Assembly (NCBI RefSeq): GCF_001578885.1
Contig: NZ_KQ969495.1
Location: 115,882-179,881 of the forward strand
Origin: Streptococcus sp. DD12
Lineage (GTDB): Bacteria > Bacillota > Bacilli > Lactobacillales > Streptococcaceae
Reading direction: 5' to 3'
Length of the DNA: 64,000 nucleotides
Positions 36,580 through 46,216 of this stretch are shown here, in pieces. The stretch's first letter is position 1. Every line of letters starts with the position of its first letter. Under the pieces are notes generated by a model, which did no database searches, was not told the origin of the DNA, and was given only the letters and a program-made list of their open reading frames with translations. Both the position numbers and the translations under genes were made by a program.

Positions 36580-36936
36580 CTAGAGGGTGTCTACAATTTC
36601 CTCAAAGATACGCAGTAGGGTTGCTTGTTTTTCAGCGGGGAGTTGTTTGACTTTCATGGTTAGACGCCTGAGAGTAGGGTTTTCACGGTGAGAGGCTTGA
36701 GCCTCTAGGCTACTAAAGTTGAAAAACTCTTCAGGGGTTAAGTCCAAAGCTGTAATGACCTTTTCCAATGTCGTTAGGGTAAGATTGACATTTTGGTTTT
36801 CCAGCTGGTTGATGTATTTTAGTCCTAAACTCGCTTTTTCAGAGAGCTCTTCCTGGCTCATTTTTTGTTGTTTACGCAAGTGTTTGACTTTGTTGGCAAT
36901 ATATTTTGAAAGGTAATTATCCGTATTCATATGCAA
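36580..36936 (-). CDS. Small XRE-family transcriptional regulator
   Basis: 118 residues. N-terminal helix-turn-helix (KHLRKQQKMSQEELSEKASLGLKYINQLENQ) in residues ~18-62, then a short leucine/charged tail that may dimerise. Placed between mleR and mleS, divergent from mleS, with a -10 element almost identical to that of mleS. The ribosome site is weak. Target unknown; the mirror-image promoters suggest it responds with or controls the malolactic genes. Confidence 0.75.
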   Translation of the reverse strand: MHMNTDNYLSKYIANKVKHLRKQQKMSQEELSEKASLGLKYINQLENQNVNLTLTTLEKVITALDLTPEEFFNFSSLEAQASHRENPTLRRLTMKVKQLPAEKQATLLRIFEEIVDTL

Positions 36937-36987
36937 AGGATACCCATTTTGCCAGCTAAAAGTAACATTTTAAATAAAACTTTGTTT

Positions 36988-36996
36988 ATTATAGCA
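36988..36996 (-). promoter_or_regulatory. Extended -10 of XRE gene, mirror image of mleS promoter
   Basis: On the minus strand AGTATGCTATAATAAA: TGC then TATAAT, 52 bases ahead of the XRE start. Confidence 0.6.
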
Positions 36997-37109
36997 TACT
37001 TTTAGGGAAAGAATTTGCTTGGTCTGATGAACTTTTCACAATTGGACGGCCAAGGCGCTTAAAAAGTTCCTGCAACGTTCGGTACAGCATACAATGTTTC
37101 CTTAAAATA

Positions 37110-37118
37110 TGCTATAAT
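37110..37118 (+). promoter_or_regulatory. Extended -10 promoter of mleS
   Basis: AATATGCTATAATAAG: TGC then TATAAT, 28 bases before the ATG. The surrounding 23 bases are an inverted copy of the XRE promoter. Confidence 0.65.
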
Positions 37119-37145
37119 AAGATATCATAAAAAGGAGGTAGCGTC

Positions 37146-38771
37146 ATGAGTGGACGTGCTATTTTAAACAACCCTTTACTCAATAAAGGGACGGCTTTTA
37201 CAGAAGAAGAGCGTAAAGAGCTAGGTTTGGTGGGACTCTTGCCCCCATATGTGCAAACGCTGGAAGAGCAAGCCGCACAAACCTATGCCCATATGCAAGC
37301 CAAGGCCAATGATTTGGAAAAACGGCTCTTTTTGATGGAGATTTTCAACACCAATCGGACCCTTTTCTACTATCTTTTCTCCCAACATTTGGAAGAGTTC
37401 AATCCTATCGTCTATGACCCAACCATCGCAGACACCATCGAGGGCTACAGTGACCTCTTTGTGGATCCACAGTATGCGGCTTACCTCGATATTAACCACC
37501 CTGAAAATATTGAAGCGACCTTGAAAAATGCGGCTGGGGACCGTGACATTCGTCTCATCGTTGTGACGGACGCAGAAGGTATCCTTGGTATCGGTGACTG
37601 GGGCACCAATGGGGTGGATATCTCTGTCGGTAAACTCATGGTCTATACCGGTGCGGCCGGCATTGACCCTGCGACTGTCTTGCCTTTGGTCATTGATGCA
37701 GGGACCAATCGTGAAGAACTCCGCAACAATCCAAACTACCTCGGAAACCGTCACGAACGGGTGCGTGGCGACCGTTACTATGAGTTTGTGGACCAGTTCG
37801 TGCAAACGGCTGAAAAACTTTTCCCTAAACTCTACCTGCACTGGGAAGACTTTGGTCGCTTGAATGCGGCCAATATCCTGGAAAAATACCGCAAGGAAAT
37901 CCCAACCTTTAATGATGATATCCAAGGAACAGGGATCGTGACGCTAGGTGGTGTCTTTGCGGCTATGGATATTTCCAAGCAAAAGTTGACCGACCAAGTC
38001 TACCTCTGCTATGGTGGTGGTACCGCTGGGGCAGGGATTGCAGCGCGTGTCCTGCGTGAAATGGTGGTTGATGGCTTATCTGAGGAAGAAGCCTACAAAC
38101 GCTTCTTTATGGTGGACAAACAAGGTCTCCTCTTTGACGACATGGAGGACTTGACACCAGAACAAAAACCATTTGCCAAGAAACGCTCAGACTTTGAAGG
38201 CAAGGGCGATATGACCAAGTTGTTGGATGTGGTCAAGGCGACTCAGGCGACCATCCTAGTCGGAACTTCTACGCAAGCGGGTAGCTTCACCAAGGAAGTC
38301 GTGGAAGCCATGTGTGCCAATACCGAGCGTCCTGTGATTTTCCCACTGTCCAACCCAACCAAACTTGCAGAAGCCAGCGCTAAAGACTTGATTGAATGGT
38401 CTGACGGGAAAGCCTTCGTGGCTACTGGTATCCCAGCAGATACCGTGTCTTACAAGGGCGTTGACTATGTCATTGGTCAAGCCAACAATGCTTTGATTTA
38501 TCCAGGGCTTGGCCTGGGCATGTTGGCCTCTGAGGCTAGCCTCTTGACCGATGAAATGATCGGGGCTGCCGCGCACTCCTTGTCAGGTATTACTGACATT
38601 ACGCAAGCAGGGGCGCCTGTTTTACCACCATTTAAATATGTGGGCGATGTCTCTATCAAGGTCGCAGAAGCTGTTGCTAAAAAAGCCCAAGAACAAGGCT
38701 TGGCCCGTGCCCAAGAACAAGACATGGCCAAGGCTGTTCGTGATTTCAAATGGTATCCTGAATACAAATAA
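37146..38771 (+). CDS. mleS: Malolactic enzyme
   Basis: Converts L-malate to L-lactate and CO2 with NAD+ and Mn2+, raising pH and helping acid tolerance. 541 residues, malic-enzyme family. It shows the N-terminal [11 protein letters not shown], the catalytic Tyr/Lys region, [15 protein letters not shown] (metal and NAD contacts), the second Rossmann loop [10 protein letters not shown] and FPLSNPT. SD AAAAAGGAGGT. Followed by a terminator and then mleP. Member assignment rather than ordinary malic enzyme rests on overall pattern and the MleR/MleP context. Confidence 0.92.
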   Translation: MSGRAILNNPLLNKGTAFTEEERKELGLVGLLPPYVQTLEEQAAQTYAHMQAKANDLEKRLFLMEIFNTNRTLFYYLFSQHLEEFNPIVYDPTIADTIEGYSDLFVDPQYAAYLDINHPENIEATLKNAAGDRDIRLIVVTDAEGILGIGDWGTNGVDISVGKLMVYTGAAGIDPATVLPLVIDAGTNREELRNNPNYLGNRHERVRGDRYYEFVDQFVQTAEKLFPKLYLHWEDFGRLNAANILEKYRKEIPTFNDDIQGTGIVTLGGVFAAMDISKQKLTDQVYLCYGGGTAGAGIAARVLREMVVDGLSEEEAYKRFFMVDKQGLLFDDMEDLTPEQKPFAKKRSDFEGKGDMTKLLDVVKATQATILVGTSTQAGSFTKEVVEAMCANTERPVIFPLSNPTKLAEASAKDLIEWSDGKAFVATGIPADTVSYKGVDYVIGQANNALIYPGLGLGMLASEASLLTDEMIGAAAHSLSGITDITQAGAPVLPPFKYVGDVSIKVAEAVAKKAQEQGLARAQEQDMAKAVRDFKWYPEYK

Positions 38772-38779
38772 GGGGCACT

Positions 38780-38817
38780 AAGCGTTCGTGTCAGTTGGTG
38801 GCACGACGCTTTTTATT
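38780..38817 (+). terminator. Terminator after mleS
   Basis: AAGCGTTCGTGTC and GGCACGACGCTT (imperfect) followed by TTTTATT. Confidence 0.7.
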
Positions 38818-38948
38818 AAGGAGCAGTTTTATTAGGGTGTGACATGAACATGTATCAAGCTCCGATGCCATAAATATTTCGTGAGATGCCACCGTCTGGT
38901 AGGCCCCAAAAAAAGGAGTTAAATCTCAGACCCTCCGCCAGATATGGT

Positions 38949-38957
38949 GGTATAATA
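38949..38957 (+). promoter_or_regulatory. Extended -10 promoter of mleP
   Basis: TGGTATAAT, 55 bases before the start codon of mleP. Confidence 0.6.
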
Positions 38958-39011
38958 CCTTTGAAGCAGGAAGTTAACCTCGCTTAAAAAATTAGAAGGA
39001 ACCTAGCAGTT

Positions 39012-39959
39012 ATGAAAGTACTTTTAACATCTATTGAGTCCATTGTCCCCATCATAGCCATCATTGTTTTAGGCTATTTCTTACAGGTACGTGGTTGGTT
39101 CAAAGATAGCTTTGGCAATGACTTGTCAAAACTCATCATGAATGTGGCCATGCCTGTTGCCATCTTCACCTCAGTTTTAAAATACTTGACCTTAGACAAG
39201 TTGATTAGCCTGTCCGGTGGGTTGATTTATACCTTTGTCGCCTTTGGCTTAGGTTATGTTATGGCCTTTCTCGCGGTTAAACTCTTTAGAGTGCGTCCGG
39301 GCCGTCGGGGTACCATGATTAATACCTTTGTCAATGCCAATACCATTTTCATTGGTCTGCCCCTAAATATCGCTCTTTTTGGTAACCAAGCCCTACCTTA
39401 TTTCTTGATTTACTATATCACCAATACGGTATCCACTTGGACCTTGGGGGTTTATCTGATGACCTCTGACAGTAAGGATGGTGAAAGCAAAAAAGCGCAA
39501 GAATTTAACTGGAAGAAATTGTTGCCAGCTCCTCTTTTAGGCTTCTTGGTGGCTTTGGTCTTCTTGATTTTGCGTTTGCCAGTCCCAAGCTTTGCGACAA
39601 GTACCTTGGATTATGTTGGTAGCTTGACCACACCTTTGTCACTTGTTTATATCGGGATTGTCCTAGCTAAGGCAGGTCTGAAAACCATTCGCTTTGATAA
39701 AGATACCATTATCACCTTGGTGGGTCGCTTTATCCTGGCCCCTATCATCATGGTGTTGGTGCTTAAATTCTTCTCCCCAAATATGGCGACACCTGAGTTT
39801 CGGACCTTTATGATTCAGTCTGCAACACCAGCTTTGGCGGTCTTGCCAATCTTGGCCAACCAAGGCGATGGCGATGTGGAATTTTCAACCAATGTCGTTA
39901 CCCTCAGTACCTTACTCTTTGTCATTGTTATCCCAATTTTACAAACCTTGCTGGGCTAA
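39012..39959 (+). CDS. mleP: Malate permease MleP (auxin efflux carrier family)
   Basis: 315 residues, about ten membrane helices in two inverted halves. The AEC family pattern appears as IVPIIAIIVLGYFLQVRGWF at the start and FVNANTIFIGLPLN with the conserved Asn-rich stretch in helix 4. It imports malate or exchanges it for lactate; the assignment comes from family and from the adjacent malolactic enzyme. Own promoter, and a second small gene follows. Confidence 0.88.
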   Translation: MKVLLTSIESIVPIIAIIVLGYFLQVRGWFKDSFGNDLSKLIMNVAMPVAIFTSVLKYLTLDKLISLSGGLIYTFVAFGLGYVMAFLAVKLFRVRPGRRGTMINTFVNANTIFIGLPLNIALFGNQALPYFLIYYITNTVSTWTLGVYLMTSDSKDGESKKAQEFNWKKLLPAPLLGFLVALVFLILRLPVPSFATSTLDYVGSLTTPLSLVYIGIVLAKAGLKTIRFDKDTIITLVGRFILAPIIMVLVLKFFSPNMATPEFRTFMIQSATPALAVLPILANQGDGDVEFSTNVVTLSTLLFVIVIPILQTLLG

Positions 39960-39996
39960 GTCACTAAATCAATCTCAATAAATAAGGAGGCCTCAG

Positions 39997-40560
39997 ATGG
40001 TTCGTTACCGTGCAGATATTAAACCCTTAAATGCTGAAAAAATCGGTCATGCCGCTCATGGCTCTGTCACTTTTGACATCAGGGGAGACCAGCTCCATAT
40101 CGAACTTGAAATGTTTGATACACCAGCCAATGTCCAACATTGGGAACATTTCCATGGCTTTCCAGATGGGCGAGATGCCAATCTGCCTAGTCTAGCCCAA
40201 GACAGCAACCAGGATGGCTGGATTGATTTGCCAGAAACCGAAGCTGTTTCTGGAACCACGATGGTGCCATTGGACAACGCCCCTCATGACATGTGTATCC
40301 CACATGATAATTACCCTGTGGCTGATGCAAATGGCTATTATGCCTATCAAAAGGATGTCCCCTATGAAGCCCTAAAGGATAAGTTTTATGAGGTCTTTGG
40401 CACTAGAGACCTTGAGTTGGAAAAACGGGTGGTCTACATTCATGGTGTCTCCAAGGACTTGGAAATTCCGGCTAGCGTTGGTGGCAAGCTTTCGGATGCC
40501 TATGACCAACACGTGACCTTGCCGATAGCAGCAGGAAAAATTGTTCGCCTGACTGACTAA
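39997..40560 (+). CDS. Conserved protein of unknown function, possible metal binding
   Basis: 187 residues, soluble, no signal. Not recognised with certainty. It has a striking HWEHFHGFPDGRDA segment (residues ~47-60), further histidines in HDMCIPHDNYP and VVYIHGV, and acidic loops (DSNQDGWIDLPETE), reminiscent of CHRD or Cu/Zn superoxide-dismutase-like beta folds that place histidines around a metal. SD AAGGAGG is strong. Lies directly after mleP with no terminator between, so it may be cotranscribed. Confidence 0.6.
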   Translation: MVRYRADIKPLNAEKIGHAAHGSVTFDIRGDQLHIELEMFDTPANVQHWEHFHGFPDGRDANLPSLAQDSNQDGWIDLPETEAVSGTTMVPLDNAPHDMCIPHDNYPVADANGYYAYQKDVPYEALKDKFYEVFGTRDLELEKRVVYIHGVSKDLEIPASVGGKLSDAYDQHVTLPIAAGKIVRLTD

Positions 40561-40583
40561 GTCAATACGGCTTGGTATTAGAA

Positions 40584-40622
40584 AAAGCACCCTCTACAGA
40601 GTCTGTAGAGGGTGCTTTGTTT
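40584..40622 (+). terminator. Strong bidirectional terminator
   Basis: AAAGCACCCTCTACAGA and TCTGTAGAGGGTGCTTT form a perfect 17-bp stem with a 3-base loop and T-rich flanks. It separates the convergent 39997 gene and sloR. Confidence 0.92.
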
Positions 40623-40648
40623 TGCGTCATCATGCCTTCCTGCCTCTT

Positions 40649-41290
40649 TTAGCCAATGTAAAAATGGCTGGCGATATTTTCTGGGACTTGAACAGTCTGC
40701 CCTTGGACCTGCAAGTGGTAGAGGCCGGTGTAACTGTCATAGTTTTCGAGGGTAAATGCGGTGCCGATGGAGAGATGGATGGTTTTTAAATATTCCAGCA
40801 ATTCTCTATGGTCATGGACGCGTCGAAGGACATAGTCACCAGGTGGCGAGTCCGGTGTTAGGGTTTGTCTGTAGATTTCATGGATGGCTTGCCCCTTTCT
40901 TGGGATTTGTCCGCCATGCGGGCAAGTCTCAGGGTAATCCAGCAGACGGTCCAAGGCATTGATAAAGTGGTCAGAGACGGTATGTTCTAGAACTTCGGCT
41001 TCTTGGTGAATTTGTTCATAGGCATAGTGCAAGTGCTCGATTAAAAAAACTTCAATCAGGCGATGTTTACGGTAGAGGGCCGCCACACCAGCCTGTCCTG
41101 CCTCTGTGAGAAGGTAACCTTTGCTCTTGTCCTTGGTAATCAAGCCTTCAGAGATGAGCTTTTTCATCATTTCTGTCACAGCAGGTGGTGAGACCTGCAT
41201 GCGGCTGGCAATGTGTTTATTGCTGATTTTGGCCTCTTGGCTGCCGATTTCGTAAATGGCCTTGAGGTAGTCTTCTTTATTTGGTGTCAT
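40649..41290 (-). CDS. sloR: DtxR/MntR-family metalloregulator (SloR/ScaR type)
   Basis: Mn2+-dependent repressor of manganese uptake. 213 residues in three parts: winged helix (MTPNKEDYLKAIYEIG to ~70, with SPPAVTEMMKKLISEGL), dimerisation/metal domain (HRLIEVFLIEHLHYAYEQIHQEAEVLEHTVS carries metal-binding Glu, Cys/His positions), and a C-terminal FeoA/SH3-like domain. Follows the uptake genes in the order ATPase, permease, lipoprotein, regulator, as in S. mutans sloABCR. Confidence 0.9.
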   Translation of the reverse strand: MTPNKEDYLKAIYEIGSQEAKISNKHIASRMQVSPPAVTEMMKKLISEGLITKDKSKGYLLTEAGQAGVAALYRKHRLIEVFLIEHLHYAYEQIHQEAEVLEHTVSDHFINALDRLLDYPETCPHGGQIPRKGQAIHEIYRQTLTPDSPPGDYVLRRVHDHRELLEYLKTIHLSIGTAFTLENYDSYTGLYHLQVQGQTVQVPENIASHFYIG

Positions 41291-41368
41291 CTGTCTTCCT
41301 TTGAGATAGTCTTACCCTAGTATAACAGAATTGTCTGGTAAATTGAAAAAGGAGCTTTTTAAAGGCTT

Positions 41369-42295
41369 TTATTGGCTTAAGCCTTTATAGATGGTCTCTA
41401 GGTTGTACTGCATCATGCTGTAATAACTATCACCTGCTTGCCCTTTTTTAGCGATGGAGTCTGTCAGGATTTTGGCATAGATAGGGATATGGCTGTCCTT
41501 AGAAACAGTTTTCATAGGGCGCTCGTCCACACTGGATTCGACAAAGAGGGCTGGAACCTGACTTTGACGGAGTTTTTCGACCAGCTGTTTGATTTGGTTT
41601 GGCGTGCCTTCTTCTTCGGTATTGATCTCCCAGATATAAGCCGAAGGGACACCGTAGGCTTTAGAAAAGTATTTAAAGCAGCCTTCGCTGGTGACAATCA
41701 GTTTTTTGGCTTCTGGAATGCTGTTAAATTTTTCCTTAGCTTCTTGATTGAGTTGAGCCAATTTGGCCACGTAGGCATCCAGGTTCTTTTGGTAGAAGGC
41801 CTTGTTTTTGGGGTCTTTGTCGATGAGGTGTTTGGCAATGTTTTTAGCGTAAATGATACCATTTTCCACATTTAACCAGGCATGCGGGTCTTCTTTGCCT
41901 TTTTCAGCCTGCCCCTCAAGGTAGATGACGTCAACACCGTCACTGACAGCAAAGTAGTCTTTGTCCTTGGTTTTGTGGGCATTTTTAATGAGTTTGGTAA
42001 ACCAAGCATGCCCGCCAGTTTCAAGATTGATCCCATTGTAGAGGATGAGGTCAGCTTGGGACGTTTTTTTGACGTCCTCAGGGAGTGGCTCGTATTCATG
42101 TGGGTCTTTGCCGACAGGGACGATGCTATGGAGGTCAATCTTATCACCAGCGATGGTCTTGGTCATGTCAGCAATGATGGAATTGGTCGCTACAACGCTT
42201 AGTTTATGGCTAGCAGTTTTGCTTTGCTTGGAACAGGCCACAAGGGTCAAGCAGGCTAAAAATAAACAAGTCAGTGCAAAAAGTTTTTTCTTCAT
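41369..42295 (-). CDS. sloC: Manganese-binding lipoprotein (SloC/PsaA/ScaA family)
   Basis: Extracytoplasmic Mn2+ (or Fe2+) receptor, LraI family; homologues also act as adhesins. 308 residues. Lipobox LVAC with Cys21. The metal ligands of PsaA are conserved: H66 (DPHEYEP), H138 (EDPHAW), E204 (TSEGCFKY) and D279. Read from the SloR-type operator upstream of the ATPase gene. Confidence 0.93.
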   Translation of the reverse strand: MKKKLFALTCLFLACLTLVACSKQSKTASHKLSVVATNSIIADMTKTIAGDKIDLHSIVPVGKDPHEYEPLPEDVKKTSQADLILYNGINLETGGHAWFTKLIKNAHKTKDKDYFAVSDGVDVIYLEGQAEKGKEDPHAWLNVENGIIYAKNIAKHLIDKDPKNKAFYQKNLDAYVAKLAQLNQEAKEKFNSIPEAKKLIVTSEGCFKYFSKAYGVPSAYIWEINTEEEGTPNQIKQLVEKLRQSQVPALFVESSVDERPMKTVSKDSHIPIYAKILTDSIAKKGQAGDSYYSMMQYNLETIYKGLSQ

Positions 42296-42307
42296 AAGAA
42301 TGCCTTT

Positions 42308-43153
42308 CTAATGGTGAGCTGAAAAGATTTTTTTGATGTTCCCTTGTTTAGGGGCGATAACAAAACTAATGGCAAAAAAGACAGCAGCTGTTAAGACGAT
42401 GCTTGAACCAGCAGCGATATTAAAGCTATATCCGATAAAGAGGCCTAAAACCGAAGCCAGAGCGCCTAAAAAAGAAGAGAGGAAAATCATGGCTTTAAGG
42501 CTGTTGGTATAGAGGTAAGCTGTAGCGGCTGGCGTGATAAATAAGGCAACGATGAGAATAGTTCCCACGCTTTGCATGGCAGTCACGGACACCAAGGTAA
42601 GAAGTCCCATGAGGAGGTAGTGGTAGCCAGCGACCTTGAACCCCATGGATTTGGCTAAAATAGGGTCAAATGAAGTTAAAAGGAGCGGACGGAAAAAGAG
42701 AGTGATGCAAGCTAGTACGCCTAAAGACACCAGAATGGTTACCCACATTTCTCGGTCTTGAACCGCTAAGATATTCCCAAAGAGGATATGAAAGAGGTCA
42801 GTAGAACTATTGGCCACCCCAATCAAAACGACACCTAAGGCTAGGAAGCTTGAAAAGGTAATGCCAATGGCGGTGTCACTTTTGATAGGAGAGTGGTTCT
42901 TGATAGCTGTGATAAGACCAGCTGCAAAGAGTCCAAAAAGGATAGCACCGATAAAGAAATTGATACCTAGGATATAGGATAAGGCGACGCCGGGTAAGAC
43001 GGCATGGGAGATGGCGTCTCCCATAAGAGACAGCCCTCTTAATATGATAAAACAGCCAACAGCCCCACCGATGATACCAATCACAATAGCTGTAATGAGC
43101 GCATTTTGTAAAAAGTGAAAACGGACCAGGCCATCTAAAAATTCAGCAATCAT
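42308..43153 (-). CDS. sloB: Manganese ABC transporter permease
   Basis: 281 residues, about eight membrane helices, ABC-3 family: [21 protein letters not shown] carries the conserved GD..HA..PG motif lining the metal pathway. Its start overlaps the ATPase stop by 4 bp. Confidence 0.92.
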   Translation of the reverse strand: MIAEFLDGLVRFHFLQNALITAIVIGIIGGAVGCFIILRGLSLMGDAISHAVLPGVALSYILGINFFIGAILFGLFAAGLITAIKNHSPIKSDTAIGITFSSFLALGVVLIGVANSSTDLFHILFGNILAVQDREMWVTILVSLGVLACITLFFRPLLLTSFDPILAKSMGFKVAGYHYLLMGLLTLVSVTAMQSVGTILIVALFITPAATAYLYTNSLKAMIFLSSFLGALASVLGLFIGYSFNIAAGSSIVLTAAVFFAISFVIAPKQGNIKKIFSAHH

Positions 43154-43872
43154 AGACTATCTCCTTTGAAAAAGAGGTGTTCTCCATAGGTTTTTCGCAA
43201 GTTTTCTTCTGTAAAGGTCGTCTGCGTTGGGCCATAGGCGATAAGTTTGCGATTGAGCAGCAGAATCTGGTCGAAATAACGACTAACCGTCGTCAAATCA
43301 TGGTGCACAATGAGGATGAGTTTTCCTTGCTCTTTCAAGTTTTTTAACAGGTGTATGATAATGCCTTCACTCACCGAGTCGATGCCGACAAAAGGCTCAT
43401 CTAAGAGAATGACTTGGGCCTCTTGCATCAGACAGCGTGCCAGAAGTACCCGTTGAAATTGTCCGCCGGACAATTGGCTAATCTGACGCTGGGCAAGGTC
43501 TTCTAATCCGACCTGCTTGAGGGCTTGATGGACGCTTTCCCATATAGTTGCGGACAAGGGCTTAAAAAGGGGCACTTTAGCATAAGAGCCCAAGGCAACA
43601 CACTCGCGAACAGTCAGAGGGAAAGTCATATCCAAGTTAGCCTTTTGAGCCACATAAGCGATTTTACCGAGCTGGCTTTTGATAGGTTTTTGGTCGACTA
43701 GGACCTGCCCTTGATGTGGGATTAGCCCGATGAGCGCCTGGATGAGGGTTGATTTTCCTGCTCCGTTAGGACCGATAATCCCTGTAATACTAGGCCCTGT
43801 GAGCCTGAGAGTCAGTTCTTCTAAAGCCAGCGTCTCCTGATAAGAGACACTTAGATGTTCAATACGAATCAT
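43150..43872 (-). CDS. sloA: Manganese ABC transporter ATPase
   Basis: 240 residues. Walker [10 protein letters not shown], signature LSGGQFQRV, Walker [13 protein letters not shown], and the H-loop in LIVHHDL. First gene of the operon, SD AAGGAGG, with the manganese-regulated promoter directly upstream. Confidence 0.92.
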   Translation of the reverse strand: MIRIEHLSVSYQETLALEELTLRLTGPSITGIIGPNGAGKSTLIQALIGLIPHQGQVLVDQKPIKSQLGKIAYVAQKANLDMTFPLTVRECVALGSYAKVPLFKPLSATIWESVHQALKQVGLEDLAQRQISQLSGGQFQRVLLARCLMQEAQVILLDEPFVGIDSVSEGIIIHLLKNLKEQGKLILIVHHDLTTVSRYFDQILLLNRKLIAYGPTQTTFTEENLRKTYGEHLFFKGDSL

Positions 43873-43890
43873 GGTAACCTCCTTGCTATT

Positions 43891-43928
43891 AATATACTTT
43901 AAGAAAAAAATTAAGTCAAGTTAATTTT
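43891..43928 (-). promoter_or_regulatory. SloR-type operator overlapping the sloABC promoter
   Basis: On the minus strand the promoter is TTGACT, 17 bases, TATATT. The -35 sits in a palindrome whose arms are AAAATTAA and TTAATTTT around CTTGAC (43907-43928), the recognition element known for SloR/ScaR/MtsR regulators. A second half-site-like GTTAACCTAACC lies just upstream. Confidence 0.85.
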
Positions 43929-43985
43929 TAAAGTTAACCTAACCTAATTTCATATTTAAAAAAGCAAACTGTTTTCTACACGCAA

Positions 43986-44013
43986 AAAGGCAAAAGCGAA
44001 AGCTTTTGCCTTT
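43986..44013. terminator. Terminator between sloA promoter and ltaE
   Basis: AAAGGCAAAAGC and GCTTTTGCCTTT with GAAA loop. On the minus strand it lies after ltaE. Confidence 0.75.
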
Positions 44014-44081
44014 AACTTTTAGCAAGAAGAAAAAGTGCTGTTAGCAGACCGCTAGCGATATGGCTTGCCTTGATGGTTGGA

Positions 44082-45143
44082 TTAGTCAGTAGCCTTGGCC
44101 TCTTCTGTGATGATGCGACAGAAACGCTCAACCTCACTATCCTGAGTTGACCAGCAGGTGACAAAACGGATAATGGTATGGCTGTCATCATAACTTTCCC
44201 AAAAACTAAAGTCAATGTCTTTAGCCAACTGGGCCATTTGGTCCTTTGTGACAACACAGAAAATTTGGTTGGTTGGGTTTTCGTCAACCAGTTGGTAACC
44301 TGCTTGCTTGAGGGCTTGTCGCATGCGGTTGGCCTGAGCGATAGCGCGCTCTCCAATGCTTAAATAAAGGTCGTTTGAAAAGAGAGTGTCAAATTGAATC
44401 CCTAAGAGACGGCCCTTGGCCAAGAGGGCACCGTGTTGCTTGATGATCGAAGTGAAATGGGGGATGCGCTTAGGGTCTGGTAAGACAATGGCTTCGCCAA
44501 ACATAGCCCCACACTTGGTCCCACCAATATAAAAGGCGTCGCAGAGTTGGGCCAAGTCAGCCAGAGTGACATCATTTTCAGGCGCAGCCAAGGCGTAGGC
44601 CAAGCGGGCACCGTCCACATAGAGGATGACGTCATTTTTACGACAGATGGCTGAAATAGCCTCTAGCTCAGCCTTGCTGTAAAGGGTCCCAAGTTCGGTT
44701 GGTTGGGAGATATAAACCATCCCAGGCATGACCATATGCTCGTGATTGGCATCATTCCAGTAGTCGGCAATGACAGCTTGAACTTGTTGGGCAGACAGCT
44801 TGCCATCGGGGCTGTCTAGTGCCATGACCTTATGCCCGCCAAACTCGATAGCACCGGCTTCGTGGACACTGATGTGGCCAGACTTCGCTGCCACCACGCC
44901 TTGGTAGGGTCTTAAGAGGGCATCGATGACCACCTGATTGGTCTGGGTCCCACCGATGAGAAAACGGACATCAGCTTGGGGAGCTTGACAGGCTTGACGA
45001 ATTTTTTCAACAGCAGAAGCTGTTATCGGATCGCTACCATAACCTGTGGTTTCTAGGGTGTTTGTCGCTACCATGCGGTCTAAAATAGCTGGGTGGCAAG
45101 CTTGTAAGTAGTCATTGCTAAAGTTTGGTTTGCTGGTTGTCAT
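44082..45143 (-). CDS. ltaE: Low-specificity threonine aldolase (PLP-dependent)
   Basis: Cleaves threonine to glycine and acetaldehyde, a source of glycine. 353 residues, beta-eliminating-lyase family. YGSDPITASAVEKIRQ is the N-terminal pattern, YVDGARLAYALA binds PLP, and GGTKCGAMFGEA contains the Schiff-base lysine. Divergent from a LysR gene whose palindromic site overlaps both promoters. Confidence 0.88.
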   Translation of the reverse strand: MTTSKPNFSNDYLQACHPAILDRMVATNTLETTGYGSDPITASAVEKIRQACQAPQADVRFLIGGTQTNQVVIDALLRPYQGVVAAKSGHISVHEAGAIEFGGHKVMALDSPDGKLSAQQVQAVIADYWNDANHEHMVMPGMVYISQPTELGTLYSKAELEAISAICRKNDVILYVDGARLAYALAAPENDVTLADLAQLCDAFYIGGTKCGAMFGEAIVLPDPKRIPHFTSIIKQHGALLAKGRLLGIQFDTLFSNDLYLSIGERAIAQANRMRQALKQAGYQLVDENPTNQIFCVVTKDQMAQLAKDIDFSFWESYDDSHTIIRFVTCWSTQDSEVERFCRIITEEAKATD

Positions 45144-45164
45144 GGAGAACCTCTTTCCTTGTTT

Positions 45165-45206
45165 TTGAGATAGTTTTAGTATAGACTATAATCTATCATT
45201 ACACAA
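45165..45206. promoter_or_regulatory. Divergent ltaE / LysR promoters with shared palindrome
   Basis: Plus strand: TTGAGA (45165), 16 bases, TATAAT (45187-45192). Minus strand: TTGTGT (45201-45206), 17 bases, TATACT (45178-45183). ATAGACTATAATCTAT (45181-45196) is palindromic at 14 of 16 positions, covers the plus -10 and lies in the minus spacer: a LysR-type T-N11-A operator. Confidence 0.65.
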
Positions 45207-45257
45207 ACGCTATTTTGTCATCTTATCCATGAGGAAACATCATGAAAGGGAATTACT

Positions 45258-46157
45258 ATGGATCTTGTAAAATGTGAAGCGGTTATTTGGGCCGCGCAGA
45301 CGGGTTCTTTCACGCGGGCGGCCGAAAAATTGGGCTATACCCAGTCAGGTATCACGCGCATGGTCTCTAGTCTAGAAGATGAGCTGGGCTTTGCTATTTT
45401 TAGCCGTCAAAAAAAAGGGGTGCAATTGACCGCTAACGGCCAGATGATTTTACCCAGTCTGAGAGAGGTGGTGGTTAGCACGCAAAAGGCGCAAGAAATT
45501 GGGGCTGATATCCTAGGCCTAGCCCGCGGCAACCTGACGATTGGCTGTTATTTTAGTGTCTCTGCAGCCTGGATGCCAGAGATATTACAGACCTTTAGCC
45601 GCCAGTACCCTGAGATTTCTGTCACCATGCTGGAGGGGGGCAATAGAGAAATGGCTGACTGGTTGCGGGACGGGCAGGTTGACTTTTGTTTATGTGCCAA
45701 GCCTGCCCCTCAAACCCCCTGTGAATGGGAGAGGCTCTACGAAGATCCTCTGGTCGTTTGGCTGCCCAAGGACCACCCCCAAGCGCAAGCTGCTAGCTAT
45801 GCCATTAAAGATTTAGAAAAGGAAGCTTTTTTACACACCCTACCTCATCAGGACACGGACCAAGACCGACTGATTGCACAAGAAAATCTGCAGTTGCAGA
45901 CGCGTTTGACCACCAAGGATGGTTTTACCACCTATCAGATGGTGGCCGCAGGTCTGGGCGTGAGTTTTAACCAAAGTCTGATTGCCAAGGACTGGACGGG
46001 GGCTGTTGTGCAACGTCCCTTGACTCCGCAAAGAACGGTGTCTTTGGGGCTTGCCATCCCCTTGGGACGGGAGCTCTCTCCAGCCAGTCGACGCTTTATA
46101 AGGACCGTCAGAGACTATCTAGCAGGCTTAAAGGCAGCAGATAGCCCAAAGGTCTGA
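45258..46157 (+). CDS. LysR-family transcriptional regulator
   Basis: 299 residues. Winged helix with AVIWAAQTGSFTRAAEKLGYTQ and the recognition helix SGITRMVSSLE, linker helix, then a PBP2-type effector domain starting around residue 90. Divergent from ltaE and sharing an operator with it, which suggests that it controls glycine/threonine metabolism. Effector unknown. Confidence 0.85.
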   Translation: MDLVKCEAVIWAAQTGSFTRAAEKLGYTQSGITRMVSSLEDELGFAIFSRQKKGVQLTANGQMILPSLREVVVSTQKAQEIGADILGLARGNLTIGCYFSVSAAWMPEILQTFSRQYPEISVTMLEGGNREMADWLRDGQVDFCLCAKPAPQTPCEWERLYEDPLVVWLPKDHPQAQAASYAIKDLEKEAFLHTLPHQDTDQDRLIAQENLQLQTRLTTKDGFTTYQMVAAGLGVSFNQSLIAKDWTGAVVQRPLTPQRTVSLGLAIPLGRELSPASRRFIRTVRDYLAGLKAADSPKV

Positions 46158-46201
46158 CCTGCCTTTTGACGTATCCCTAGAGGGCCTTTTGCCCCGCTTT
46201 T

Positions 46202-46210
46202 TGGTAAAAT
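46202..46210 (+). promoter_or_regulatory. Extended -10 promoter of uvrC, possibly leaderless
   Basis: TGGTAAAAT ends 6 bases before the uvrC ATG, so transcription would start at or within a base or two of the start codon. No Shine-Dalgarno precedes the ATG. Confidence 0.5.
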
Positions 46211-46216
46211 AAACAT

